Source of the DNA: Baffinella frigidus
Lineage: Eukaryota; Cryptophyceae; Cryptomonadales; Baffinellaceae
Reading direction: 5' to 3'
DNA length: 12,382 nucleotides
NCBI GenBank assembly: GCA_026770585.1
Contig: MU646899.1
Span: 12,948 to 25,329 of the forward strand
Part shown: positions 1 through 6,128 of the stretch, in pieces
Numbering within the stretch: the stretch's first letter is position 1
Layout: every line of letters begins with the position of its first letter
Made by a program: the position numbers and the translations under genes
Notes under the pieces: model-generated
The model's database searches: none
Told to the model about the DNA's origin: nothing
Seen by the model: the letters and a program-made list of their open reading frames with translations, nothing else

Positions 1-338
1 CCCTCTTAACCCTCACCTTCCAGGCCCCCCATAAATGGCGCTTTCATCTGTCGTTTTAATTTCTTCTCACGCCTGGAACACATAGTGCTTTCGCCTCCAC
101 ACACCGTGCTTCAGCCCTACATCGAAAAGGTGCGTGCGTGTCATCAACAAAACGAAGCGTTCGTGTGTCTACGCTAGACCTGAGTGGAGGCAATCACAAA
201 AGTCAACTTACATTGGGCCTTGAGTCAACTTTTGCCGACTTTCAGAAATTTCCTGAAGCTGTCCTTACGGCAACTTTTGAGTGACCACCATCACGTCTAA
301 CGTGGTTAACAAACGGAGCGTTTTTGCCTTGGTGGCAG
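1..338. other. Leading segment without a recognisable gene
   Basis: I see no convincing gene here. The sequence has short recurring words such as GTCAACTT and ACTTTTG, which also occur near the foldback elements further right. The last 20 bases before 339 are T/G-rich and end in GGCAG, which would serve as a 3' splice acceptor for the candidate exon that follows. Confidence 0.5.
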
Positions 339-410
339 GTTCAGGCGAGCCGGAAGCGACCAGAGTCTGCGGCGTCAAACCCGGCTGGGAATGCTCCGGG
401 GGGCTATGAG
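339..410 (+). CDS. Candidate small exon X1 (24 codons)
   Basis: Seen: a T/G-rich tract ending in GGCAG, then 24 open codons (VQASRKRPESAAS...APGGYE), then GAG followed by GTGCGC, a possible 5' splice site. The peptide is basic and Ala/Pro/Gly-rich and matches no family I recognise. The segment 344-412 recurs at 517-585 with about eight differences in 69 bases. Its GGCTATGAG/GTGCG border recurs a third time near 742-755. Both borders are phase 0, matching the later plus-strand exon at 1020. Alternative: a non-coding repeat that happens to be open; the same stretch is also open in another frame. Confidence 0.35.
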
Positions 411-516
411 GTGCGCCTTCACGTCCTTTAGAAAATAGCTTCGCCATGGACCCCTTTCTGGAGTAATTTTTGGTACAAATCATGAACCGTGAACCCTTAA
501 CCCTGAACCGTGGACC
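411..516 (+). repeat. Putative intron start plus degenerate telomere-like tail, duplicated downstream
   Basis: After the GTGCGC border there is unique-looking sequence, then GGTACAA..CATGAAC, then degenerate 7-base telomere-like units (GAACCCTTAACCCTGAACC). The same order recurs at about 751-840: GTGCGT, a related 70-base stretch, GGGTACAACCCATGAAC, then telomere-like units. Exon end, intron start and array therefore appear to have been copied as one block. Confidence 0.45.
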
Positions 517-585
517 GGCGAGTTGGAAGCGTCCAGAGTCTGCGGCGTCACACCCGGCTGGGAACGCTCCGGGCGGCTATGAGGT
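517..585 (+). pseudogene. Second copy of the X exon, acceptor lost
   Basis: This is a 69-base near copy of 344-412, still open in the frame ASWKRPESAASHPAG...GGYE. The GGCAG acceptor of the first copy is replaced by degenerate telomere-like sequence ending in GTGGACC, so no AG stands at the equivalent border. The GAG/GT border survives as GAGGTCC. It is best read as a broken duplicate. Confidence 0.4.
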
Positions 586-616
586 CCTATTCTTCATCAT
601 CTGAAGAGCAGTTTTT

Positions 617-673
617 ATGTCTGTGGGCCACGGAAAAGAAGAAAAAATGTCTGTTGGCAACGGAAAAGAAGAA
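617..673. repeat. 30-base tandem duplication
   Basis: Two adjacent copies of ATGTCTGTKGGCMACGGAAA followed by AGAAGAA, 30 bases apart, differ at a few positions. No coding function is evident. Confidence 0.7.
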
Positions 674-735
674 CTAAGCCAGACGTCGCCGATGCTGGTA
701 TCAAACTGTCGACTTTTGGAATTGTTGGATTGTTT

Positions 736-807
736 TCGTGGCTATGAGGTGCGTCATCCAGTCCGAAAACGGCTTAGCCTTGGACCTCTCTCTTAGGTCA
801 TTTCGGG
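736..807 (+). repeat. Third copy of the exon-end/intron-start block
   Basis: GGCTATGAGGTGCGTC at about 742-757 and the following 65 bases match 402-475 with many substitutions. Upstream of GGCTATGAG the sequence does not resemble the other two copies. If used, GAG/GTGCGT would be a phase-0 donor paired with the acceptor at 1018-1019, giving an intron of about 269 bases. Confidence 0.4.
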
Positions 808-1019
808 TACAACCCATGAACATTGAACCATGAACCAGGAACCATGAATCCTGAGCCATAACCATACATCCTACGCCTTACGCCCTACACCAGACACCAG
901 GCACCAGGCACCCAACACCCTACAACCTCCACCCTCCACCCTCCACCTTACACCCTACAACCTACACCCTCCACCTTACATCCTACACCCTACACCCTAA
1001 AGCGAATCCCTAAACCCAG
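808..1019 (+). repeat. Degenerate CCCTAAA/CCCTACA array ending in a splice acceptor
   Basis: About 200 bases of degenerate 7-base units (CCCTACA, CCTCCAC, CCATGAA, CCAGGCA types) end in TCCCTAAACCCAG at 1007-1019. That end has the make-up of a eukaryotic 3' splice site: an A-containing CTAAA, then pyrimidines, then CAG. The candidate exon at 1020 follows at once. Confidence 0.75.
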
Positions 1020-1070
1020 GGGCAGCGAGTGGCGGAACTGGAGACAAGGCTCCTCTCTGCAAAGCAACAG
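1020..1070 (+). CDS. Candidate coiled-coil exon Y1 (17 codons)
   Basis: Seen: acceptor CCCAG at 1015-1019, then 17 open codons in phase 0 reading GQRVAELETRLLSAKQQ, then CAG/GTCACC as a possible donor. The spacing of V, L, L, L and the charged residues fits a heptad coiled coil. Reading through instead of splicing stays open for about 26 more codons (VTLDLPHEADQTP...) and stops at 1148-1150. A diverged second copy lies at 1266-1320. I infer it belongs with the exon at 2131-2220, also phase 0 and coiled-coil-like, but the gene is not recognised. Confidence 0.5.
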
Positions 1071-1265
1071 GTCACCCTTGACCTCCCACACGAGGCGGAC
1101 CAAACACCCTTTTTAAAACCCGGGGAGCTGTGCACGCGAGGTAGCGTGTAGTAATTTTCATATGTTTGGTCACGTGCCCGCCCGCTTTTCCGGCGGACAC
1201 GTGACCAACTCCGCACAAGACGCGTACAATCGATATTTAAAAAGGGTGCGTGGGTAGCCTGGGGA
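1071..1265. repeat. Nested inverted repeat with CACGTG-bearing arms
   Basis: CACCCTTTTTAAA at 1106-1118 is the reverse complement of 1236-1248. Inside it, TTGGTCACGTGCCCGCC at 1166-1182 pairs with GGCGGACACGTGACCAA at 1192-1208, with one mismatch. The stretch 1089-1195 is homologous to 2692-2797, which also ends in GGTCACGTG plus a GCCGCTTTT core. It may be a decayed foldback element inside a putative intron. Confidence 0.6.
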
Positions 1266-1320
1266 AGCGTGTCGTGGAGCTGGAGAGGAGGCTCCTTTCT
1301 GCAAAGCAACAGGTTACCCT
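1266..1320 (+). pseudogene. Second copy of the coiled-coil exon, acceptor mutated
   Basis: This is a diverged copy of 1024-1078, reading KRVVELERRLLSAKQQ and then VTLHFNSERI before a stop. Conservative changes (A to V, T to R) keep the heptad pattern. The acceptor CCCAG of the first copy corresponds here to GCCTG, so the AG is gone. CAG/GTTACC remains as a possible donor. Either a decayed exon duplicate or an exon using another border. Confidence 0.45.
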
Positions 1321-1619
1321 CCACTTTAATAGTGAGAGAATCTGAAACTAGATTTGTAAAGCAACGCGTCCTGGTTCAAATTTTAAAACGCGGGGATATT
1401 TTAAACTCGAAGTGGAGTTTCAAAGTCTTCAAGTTTTATTATTTGTACCAGAACGAGCCGCTTTACAAATCCAATTTCAGATACGGGTACTATGAACTTA
1501 ACACCCACTCCTGTTGACTCAACAAGGAAAGGTTTGTACACGGAGGATGCCACTCGAGGCGGACCGAGGCCTTTGTTTAAAATCTACTACTTGGTCCGTA
1601 AACTGCTTTGAGGGTTTCG
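1321..1619. other. AT-richer segment without a gene
   Basis: Probably intronic or intergenic. The ACTCGAGGCGGACCGAGG stretch at 1551-1568 resembles ACACGAGGCGGACC at 1089 and the related stretch at 2692, so the repeat block is present in remnant form. The one short open frame is not convincing as a gene. Confidence 0.45.
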
Positions 1620-1893
1620 GGATTTAATCCTAAACCCTAAACCCTTCCCTCTAAACCCTGAATCATAAACCCTGAACCATAAACGATAAACGATAAACCC
1701 TAAACCCTAAACCCTAAACCCTAAACCCTAAACCCTAAACCCTGAAGCCTTACCCCTAAACCATCAACCCTACGCCCTAAACCCCAAACCTCCAAACCCC
1801 CAAAACCCAAAACCCAAACCCTAGACCCCGAACCCCAAACCCCAAACCCTAAACCCTAAACCCAGACCCTGAACCCAGCATCCTCCCAAACAG
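1620..1893 (+). repeat. CCCTAAA interstitial telomeric array ending in a splice acceptor
   Basis: Perfect CCCTAAA units run for about 48 bases around 1695-1742, flanked by degenerate units (CCCCAAA, CCCTGAA, GATAAAC). The right end is TCCTCCCAAACAG at 1881-1893, a plausible 3' splice site, directly before an exon-like 32-base segment. The sense (plus) strand is the C-rich one. Confidence 0.85.
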
Positions 1894-1925
1894 ATCCCAG
1901 AGCTCAACAAGAGGGCAGATCAAGG
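1894..1925 (+). pseudogene. Truncated copy of the coiled-coil exon at 2131
   Basis: After ACAG the codons read IPELNKRADQG, matching ILELNEKADRG at 2131-2163. The copy is cut after 32 bases and runs into another telomere-like array, so exon start and array were duplicated together and the rest of the exon was lost. Confidence 0.6.
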
Positions 1926-2130
1926 ATCCCACCCCAAACCTTTAAACCTCACACCCCAAACCCTAAAATTAAACCTCACACCCCAAACCCTAAAATTAAA
2001 CCTCACACCCCAAACCCTAAAATCATTAAACCTCACACCCCAAACCCTAAAATCAAACCCAAAAATCGGAACCCCACACCGTGAACCCCAAACCCCAAAC
2101 CCCAAACCCCACACCCCACACCCTCAACAG
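1926..2130 (+). repeat. 27-base higher-order telomere-like tandem repeat
   Basis: Units of CCTCACACCCCAAACCCTAA plus AATTAAA (27 bases) start at 1947, 1974, 2001 (30 bases, with an ATC insertion) and 2031. They are followed by CCCCAAA-type units up to ACACCCTCAACAG at 2118-2130, a second acceptor-like end. The unit is itself built from the 7-base telomere motif. Confidence 0.85.
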
Positions 2131-2220
2131 ATCCTAGAGCTGAACGAGAAGGCGGATCGAGGGTCACGTGACGCGCGGGATCTCCGGCGAGAACTAGACT
2201 CCGCGCTTCGCCTCACCCGG
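2131..2220 (+). CDS. Candidate coiled-coil exon Z2 (30 codons)
   Basis: Seen: acceptor CCCTCAACAG at 2121-2130, exactly 30 open codons in phase 0 (ILELNEKADRGSRDARD... ending ELDSALRLTR), then CGG/GTGAGG, a strong donor-like border. The peptide is highly charged with leucines spaced for a coiled coil, like the exon at 1020-1070. Its first third is duplicated at 1894-1925 and its last third, with the donor, at 2411-2450. I infer one plus-strand gene for a coiled-coil protein built from duplicated small exons; the family is not recognised. Reading on past the donor stops within about six codons. Confidence 0.55.
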
Positions 2221-2244
2221 GTGAGGTCTTGCAGTTGACTAATC
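2182..2244 (+). repeat. 63-base direct repeat (exon end + donor), first copy
   Basis: The segment recurs at 2408-2470 with about three differences. It covers the last 13 codons of the exon, the GTGAGG border and 24 intron bases. The two copies flank the foldback element at 2255-2394. Confidence 0.85.
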
Positions 2245-2254
2245 TAATCCCGCC

Positions 2255-2394
2255 GAGTATTCATGATGAATACGATTTTGGTGTATCTTAAGGGGCATAA
2301 ATAAGACAGTCGTCTATCTAGACTTCATTTGGAGCCTCACGATACACCAAAATCGAGTCGGAGATCCCCGAAATCGTATTCATTGTGAATACTC
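2255..2394. mobile_element. Foldback (MITE-like) element with two-step stem
   Basis: GAGTATTCATGATGAATACG at the left pairs with CGTATTCATTGTGAATACTC at the right. Inside, GATTTTGGTGTATC at 2274-2287 is the exact reverse complement of 2341-2354. The right arm has 16 extra bases between the two stem parts. There is no coding capacity. Flanks are direct copies of each other (2182-2244, 2408-2470), so insertion and local duplication are linked. Confidence 0.65.
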
Positions 2395-2407
2395 GTCCGG
2401 ATGAGAA

Positions 2408-2470
2408 ATCCGGCGGGAACTAGACTCCGCGCTTCGCCTCACCCGAGTGAGGTCTTGCAGTTGACTAATC
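2408..2470 (+). pseudogene. Duplicate of the 3' part of exon Z2 with donor
   Basis: It reads RRELDSALRLTR followed by CGA/GTGAGG, as in the complete exon, but starts abruptly after GAGAAATC with no acceptor. It is a truncated exon duplicate. Confidence 0.6.
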
Positions 2471-2622
2471 CGCGTAGGGTTAGTACCAGGACGAGGACGA
2501 GACCACGCAGGGTTAGTACCAGGACGAGGACGAGACCGCGCAGGATTGGTACCAGGACGAGGACGAGACCGTGCAGGGTTAGTACCAGGACGCGGACGAG
2601 ACCGCGCAGGATTAGTACCAGA
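2471..2622. repeat. 33-base minisatellite, about 4.6 copies
   Basis: Units start at 2471, 2504, 2537, 2570 and 2603 (the last is partial): CGCGYAGGRTTAGTACCAGG plus ACGAGGACGAGAC. Because 33 is divisible by three, several frames stay open on both strands (11-residue Arg/Thr repeats on plus, Pro/Arg repeats on minus). I do not take these as genes. Confidence 0.9.
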
Positions 2623-2668
2623 GGAGAATGTCATTAGTCAACAGCTGCCATGCCTCACCTCGGTTATG

Positions 2669-2797
2669 CCTCACCCGGGTGCGGGTTTACCACACGAGGC
2701 TGACCGAGCACCCAATTGAAACGTCCAAACGTTCCCAATTCATTCACTGTGTAGTAATTTTGATTGGGTTGGTCACGTGTCGCGCCGCTTTTCGGCG
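2669..2797. repeat. Diverged copy of the 1089-1195 block
   Basis: CTCACCCGGGTGCGGG, ACACGAGGCTGACCGAGCAC and GTGTAGTAATTTT..GGTCACGTG occur in the same order and spacing as at 1089-1195. The first 60 bases recur again at about 2905-2962. CTCACCCGG/GT repeats the end of the coiled-coil exon, so these are further copies of an exon end with its intron. Confidence 0.65.
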
Positions 2798-2815
2798 CCG
2801 AAAAGCGGCGCGACA
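2778..2815. repeat. Perfect 38-base palindrome
   Basis: TGTCGCGCCGCTTTTCGGC is followed directly by its exact reverse complement, with no spacer. It is preceded by GGTCACG. An outer imperfect stem, CATCTTATGAGAGGTC at 2814-2829 with GACCTCTCTCATAAGATG at 2883-2900, lies alongside. Spacerless palindromes of this size form cruciforms readily, so it is probably a young insertion or a functional site. Confidence 0.9.
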
Positions 2816-2904
2816 TCTTATGAGAGGTCACTGCAGGCATGCCTCACCTCGGTCATGTGTTAGGGGTAAGCGTGGCCCGCGAGACCTCTCTCATAAGATG
2901 AACC

Positions 2905-2962
2905 TCGCCCGGGTGCGGGTTCACCACACGAGAGGCTGATCGAGCACCCAATTGAAACGTCC
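2905..2962. repeat. Third copy of the CCCGGGTGCGGG..ACACGAG block
   Basis: It matches 2673-2732 with a few substitutions and a short insertion (CACGAGAGGCTGATCGAGCA). No reading frame is convincing. Confidence 0.7.
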
Positions 2963-2989
2963 ACAAACGATCCGATTTCAAAAACGTCT

Positions 2990-3064
2990 TTTCTGCAGAT
3001 CTTTTCTACGGAAAGGCGTGTCGTTGGGCTATGTTGGGTGCATTTAAAACCTTAAGGGCCTAGA
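2990..3064 (+). repeat. Dispersed repeat R, plus-oriented copy
   Basis: About 75 bases (core CTACGGAAAGGCGTGTCGTT and GGCTATGTTGGG) recur in reverse orientation at 5660-5732, with roughly one change in six bases. No coding potential is evident. The following 3065-3151 shows nothing recognisable. Confidence 0.7.
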
Positions 3065-3151
3065 GGGCACACACAGGCTGGATGAGTGTCAGGTGCCCTT
3101 TAGTGCTGGGTGTCTGCTCTGAATGTGTTCTTTGCCGAGCCCAGTTGTACA

Positions 3152-3193
3152 GTGTAGCGTGTAGCGTGTAGCGTGTAGCGTGTAGCGTGTAGC
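3152..3193. repeat. Six perfect GTGTAGC units
   Basis: Six perfect copies of a 7-base unit are followed by a run of nine G and a degenerate TTTAGGG array. The unit has the same length as the telomere motif and sits at the array edge, so it may be a drifted and re-amplified telomere variant. Confidence 0.9.
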
Positions 3194-3196
3194 GTG

Positions 3197-3312
3197 GGGG
3201 GGGGTGTAGGGTTTGAGGCTTAGGGATTAGGGTTTAGGATTGAGGGTTTAGGGTTTGGGGTGTGGGGCTTATGGTTTAGGGTTTGGGGTTCAGGGTTTAG
3301 ACGGTTGGTTCG
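3197..3312 (-). repeat. Degenerate TTTAGGG array, part 1
   Basis: 7-base units GGGTTTA, GGGGTTC and GGCTTAT on the plus strand. It continues as 3489-3665 if the foldback element 3319-3484 is removed: the element duplicates ACTC at its borders, so the array was one unit before insertion. I see no convincing exon borders on either strand. Confidence 0.8.
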
Positions 3313-3318
3313 CCACTC

Positions 3319-3484
3319 TCATAGGGTAACGCACTGAAAATGGGGTAGTTAGGCATACGGCATTGCCTAGGAACTCCTACCGTAGGCCGAGGGATCCTAG
3401 GACCAAAAAGTCTCGGCCTACGGTAGGAGGTCCTAGGCAATGCCGTATGCCTAACTACCCCATTTTCAGGCCGTTAGCCTATGA
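3319..3484. mobile_element. Foldback MITE family A, copy 1, 4-base target duplication
   Basis: Terminal inverted repeats of about 70 bases begin TCATAGGGTAACG and end CGTTAGCCTATGA, with CCCCATTTTCAG and a CCTACCGTAGGCC module inside. ACTC stands directly on both sides (3315-3318 and 3485-3488), a likely target-site duplication. It has no open reading frame for a transposase. The second copy, at 10405-10569, carries its asymmetric centre in the opposite orientation. Confidence 0.85.
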
Positions 3485-3488
3485 ACTC

Positions 3489-3665
3489 ACAGAACACCCT
3501 GTTTTGGGGGTCAGGGTTGTTTCGGGTTTCGGGTTTCGGGGTTCGGGGGTGGGGCTTCGTGTACAGGGGTTCAGGGTTCACGGTTCAGGGTGGCGCAGGG
3601 TTTCGGGTTTCGGGTTTCGGGGGGTGGGGGTTCGGGTATACGGGTTCAGGGTTCAGGATTCACAG
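3489..3665 (-). repeat. TTTCGGG/GGGTTCA variant array, part 2
   Basis: GGGTTTC units (a T-to-C variant of the telomere motif) and GGGTTCA units dominate. Short plus-strand frames rich in Gly, Phe, Arg and Val across this array are by-products of the repeat. Confidence 0.8.
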
Positions 3666-3855
3666 TTTGGAGCTTCCATCTCAATAAAGAGCAACTCTCT
3701 CGTCCGAAGAGCGCTTCCCGCCGAGACAAAAGCCGAGAGTGGAACGTCTCAACGCAAAAGTGGAACCTCCGTTAACTCAAGGTAGCGGTTGAAAACAGGC
3801 TGGGACAGGAGGTGCGGGGGACTCCAACGCATCGTCGTCGATGCTTCGGCCTTAC
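3666..3855. other. No clear gene; AATAAA and one half of a diverged duplication
   Basis: AATAAA lies at 3683-3688 on the plus strand but no reading frame ends nearby. The stretch 3797-3845 resembles 4432-4480 (GGAGGTGCGGGGGACTCC versus GGAGGCGGCGCGGGGAACCC, then the two CGTCRTC-type stretches). On the minus strand both read an acidic DDDA followed by a Pro-rich tail, so a duplicated exon fragment is possible but unproven. Confidence 0.4.
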
Positions 3856-3859
3856 GAAC

Positions 3860-4009
3860 TTATCTCAGAAAAGGGATTTTTAAATTCGTTTTCTTAAGTC
3901 AATTCCTGTACAAATTCGTCAACTTATTCTTTCCTCTGCGCATAAGTTGACAAATTGGAAGGGGGGTTGACTTCAGAAAACGAATTTAAAAATCCCTTTT
4001 CTGAGATAA
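3860..4009. mobile_element. Foldback MITE family B, copy 1 (150 bases)
   Basis: The arms run nearly the whole length: TTATCTCAGAAAAGGGATTT ... AAATCCCTTTTCTGAGATAA, then a GTCAACTTA stem and a small asymmetric loop (ATTCTTTCCTCTGCGCAT). GAAC flanks both ends (3856-3859, 4010-4013). The copy at 10126-10275 has the same length and the same flanking GAAC, but the loop is reversed. No coding capacity. Confidence 0.9.
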
Positions 4010-4013
4010 GAAC

Positions 4014-4241
4014 AGTCAGCCAACCCGAGTGAGGCAGAGCTGTTGGTACCGTCTGAGCTGTTGATGTACTGCGGGTTCGCCACTCCACGCCAGGCTCTTG
4101 GGTAGGGTATTCCATGTGCGTTCTTGGAGCCGTTTCGATCTTGAAATTGACTTTTGAACACCGGTTTCCCTTGAAAAATGACTTTTGAATACCCCCCCCT
4201 CCAGCCCTGCGTGGCACTGCGGTGTCCAAGACGTGTCCAGC
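4014..4241. other. Intergenic gap without a recognisable gene
   Basis: A near-repeat, TTGAAATTGACTTTTGAACACC at 4141-4162 and TTGAAAAATGACTTTTGAATACC at 4172-4194, is visible. The minus-strand frames over this gap overlap the neighbouring foldback arms and are not convincing. Confidence 0.4.
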
Positions 4242-4245
4242 ACTC

Positions 4246-4405
4246 TCATCTCACACAATGTATTTATTAATTGGTTTTGGAAAGTCAACTCCCCCACAAA
4301 ATCGTCAACTTATTGTTTGCTATTACTATTTAAAATATTAAGTTGACGATTTTGTGGGGGAGTTGACTTTCCAAAACCAATTGACAAATACATTGTGGGA
4401 GATAA
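4246..4405. mobile_element. Foldback MITE related to family B (160 bases)
   Basis: The arms begin TCATCTCACACAATGTATTT and end AAATACATTGTGGGAGATAA. The inner stem GTCAACTCCCCCACAAAATC + GTCAACTTA resembles the family B inner stem, while the outer arm differs. ACTC flanks both sides (4242-4245, 4406-4409). The centre is AT-rich (about 20 bases). This looks like the same lineage with an exchanged outer arm. Confidence 0.85.
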
Positions 4406-4409
4406 ACTC

Positions 4410-4727
4410 TGACGGAGAACCCTCACGCAGGGTGGGGGAGGCGGCGCGGGGAACCCCGACGCGTCATCATCCATACTTTCAGTCAACTCCGACCGCCTTC
4501 TCTCCTCCCCTGCGCGCACACCCTCCCTCGCGCGGGGCAGAGGCGCATCGTCAGGTTATGAGTTTGAGGGGGGGGGCACGGGGCACGGGAGCTCACTGTC
4601 CCTCGCACGCGGGAGAGACGCGTCCGCCCTCGAGGTCGAGGGGGGCGGGAGCATGCTGCTGAGCGGGGACTGGAGTCGGGATAGGAGCTGGCTGGGCGAG
4701 CGGGTGAGGGGGGGCACCCCTAGTCTG
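4410..4727. other. GC-rich gap with no supported gene
   Basis: It contains the second half of the diverged duplication with 3797-3845 and several G runs (nine G at 4567-4575). The minus strand reads ESMDDDASGFPAPPPPPC up to a TGC/GTGAGG border, a possible exon, but no acceptor or neighbouring exon could be matched. Confidence 0.35.
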
Positions 4728-4831
4728 TATCCCTTAAGTGGCCATAGGGCGAATGTTCACCCTAACTCGCCCTAGGCAGGTCCTGGGGCCCTACCGTAGG
4801 GCGTATGCGCCTACTCGCCACTTAAGGGATA
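4728..4831. mobile_element. Foldback MITE family C, copy 1 (TA-bounded)
   Basis: TATCCCTTAAGTGGC and GCCACTTAAGGGATA form the ends, with TA at both outer borders as expected for a TA target duplication. The interior carries CCCTAGGCAGGTCCTGGGGC and CCCTACCGTAGGGCGTATGC modules. No coding capacity. Confidence 0.88.
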
Positions 4832-4884
4832 AGTAAAACTCGTGCGAGGAAAGGTCTTGGAAAAGATTCGGCCGTGCCGAGAAC

Positions 4885-5050
4885 TAGTTTCGGAAGCGTC
4901 TAGCTGTGAAAACGCTTTTGGGACCTGAGGCGGATCAAATCCCCTTTTCAGGAAGTTCAAAGTCAAAAGGGGGGGTAATTGTAGAGCTCCAGAGGAGATT
5001 TGATCCGCCTCAGGTCCAATATGCGGTTTCACAGCTAGACGCTTCCGTAA
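4885..5050. mobile_element. Foldback element D with 7-base flanking repeat
   Basis: CGGAAGCGTCTAGCTGTGAAA at the left pairs with the right arm ending GCTAGACGCTTCCG, and ACCTGAGGCGGATCAAATC pairs with its complement near 5003. CGAGAAC stands at 4878-4884 and 5051-5057, a possible 7-base target duplication. Only one copy is seen. The open frames on both strands across it are arm by-products. Confidence 0.75.
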
Positions 5051-5069
5051 CGAGAACGGGCCACACGCC

Positions 5070-5198
5070 CTCCGAAGTAGACCAAATTGAGGATGTGGCT
5101 AAAGTCATTTTCTGTCAGGAGCGGTTCGAAATCGAACCAAATGGCAAAATCCCGCCTGGAAAACAAAATCTCAAATTGAGATTTGGTCCACGTCGGAG
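5070..5198. repeat. Imperfect inverted repeat with inner palindromes
   Basis: CTCCGAAGTAGACCAAATT pairs imperfectly with the right end AATTGAG..TTTGGTCCACGTCGGAG. Inside are GGTTCGA-AA-TCGAACC and AATCTCAA-A-TTGAGATT. It lies 19 bases after element D. No flanking duplication was found, so it may be an old foldback element. Confidence 0.55.
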
Positions 5199-5248
5199 GT
5201 CTGAACGGACGTCTTGTCCCCTGCATGGAGGATTGCCTCGAGCAGACC

Positions 5249-5370
5249 TACAGGGGTACCTCGCTCATAAGAAACCAACCCCGTCTAGGACCCTACAGTA
5301 GGCTTATGCCTAGGGCCCTATGGTGGTCCTAGGAGGGGGGGGCGTTTCTTGTGAGCGAGGTGCCCCTGTA
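5249..5370. mobile_element. Foldback MITE family E, copy 1
   Basis: The ends are TACAGGGGTACCTCGCTCAT and the matching right arm GTGAGCGAGGTGCCCCTGTA, with TA at both borders. A C-rich stretch follows the left arm and a run of eight G precedes the right arm. The interior is CTAGGACCCTACAGTAGG..CCTAGGGCCCTATGGTGG. Five copies lie in this window. Confidence 0.92.
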
Positions 5371-5802
5371 CGATGCGACTGCTCCGGCCAAGAATGGACC
5401 TAGGGGCAAATTTGGCAACTTAAGATGACTTTCCCTGGAAACCGGGAGGATTCCTCCCGGTCGTGATGAATGGAATATGGTACAAAAAGGTCGAAAAAGT
5501 ATTGTAGTGGTACAAACTTGTCAACTTTTACGATCGAGGATTTTTCAACGATTTGACCCCCAGTCAGCTCGAGGGTGGGTATGCAACAAAAAAGCGGGGC
5601 GCGAAGTGCACACTGCTGTTCCGTCTCTCCTTGTTTTTGTTCCTCTCGATACAGGTCGTGTAGGTCCTTGAGGTTTTAATTTCGCCCAACATAGTCCAAC
5701 GACACGCCCTTCCGTAGAAAGGACTGCAGAGAAATCCTAGATAGGCCCTCAAGCCCTGGGTTGCTGTTCTCCTCCTCACGCGGACACGTGACCAAAAGTT
5801 TG
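5371..5802. repeat. Gap with a hairpin and the minus copy of repeat R
   Basis: ACCGGGAGGA-T-TCCTCCCGGT at 5441-5461 is a perfect short hairpin. 5660-5732 is the reverse-oriented copy of the repeat at 2990-3064. GGACACGTGACCAAAAG near 5781 resembles the CACGTG arm at 1192-1208. No gene is supported. Confidence 0.55.
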
Positions 5803-5907
5803 TATCCCTTAAGTGCCCAGTAGGCACATACGCCCTACGGTAGGGTCCTAGGACCTACCTAGGACCTCTTGGCCATCAAATTTGACGGCCTGGGCACTTA
5901 AGGGATA
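5803..5907. mobile_element. Foldback MITE family C, copy 2 (reversed interior)
   Basis: TATCCCTTAAGTGCCCAG ... CTGGGCACTTAAGGGATA, TA-bounded, 105 bases. The interior CATACGCCCTACGGTAGGGT reads opposite to copy 1, and a TCAAATTTGA segment is present on one side only. It shares this layout with copy 5 at 10678. Confidence 0.9.
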
Positions 5908-5954
5908 GTAAAGTCGAATAGATGGGACACTTTTTGACAGCCCCCATCGAAATC

Positions 5955-6074
5955 TACAGGGATACCTCGCTCATAAGAAACTGACCCCCCCTTAGGGCCA
6001 CCATAGGGTCCTAGGCATAGGCCTGCTGTAGGGTCCTAGGGAGGGGGGGGTCGCAGGAACGAGGTACCCCTGTA
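5955..6074. mobile_element. Foldback MITE family E, copy 2 (reversed interior)
   Basis: TACAGGGATACCTCGCTCAT ... AACGAGGTACCCCTGTA. The interior GGCATAGGCCTGCTGTAGGG is the reverse complement of the other copies, so this one is inserted in the opposite orientation. Part of the right arm (TCGCAGGAACGAGG) is degraded. CGAAATCTAC occurs at 5949-5958 and again just after the right border. Confidence 0.88.
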
Positions 6075-6128
6075 CGCGAAATCTACGCTGGCCCAGACGC
6101 TTCAACACCAAGCAATGGGGAATGTAAA

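Noticed and set aside
1920-2114. Minus-strand frame with FRVWGVRFN repeats
   Set aside because: Translation of the 27-base telomere-like tandem repeat.
2380-2637. Open frames on both strands with an 11-residue repeat
   Set aside because: A 33-base minisatellite keeps frames open automatically; no start context, codon bias or domain supports either.
3363-3785. 140-codon plus-strand frame
   Set aside because: It runs from a foldback element arm into the TTTCGGG array; composition follows the repeats.
3860-4405. CRISPR-like or terminator hairpins
   Set aside because: Inverted rather than spaced direct repeats, and flanking target duplications identify them as foldback elements.
5122-5137. GGTTCGAAATCGAACC as a tRNA T-arm
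   Set aside because: A short palindrome only; no acceptor stem, anticodon arm or D-arm could be placed around it.
4906-5301. 131-codon plus-strand frame
   Set aside because: It crosses foldback element D, a second inverted repeat and part of element E1, with no codon bias.
5441-5461. Bacterial-type terminator hairpin
   Set aside because: No T run follows, and the context is eukaryotic.
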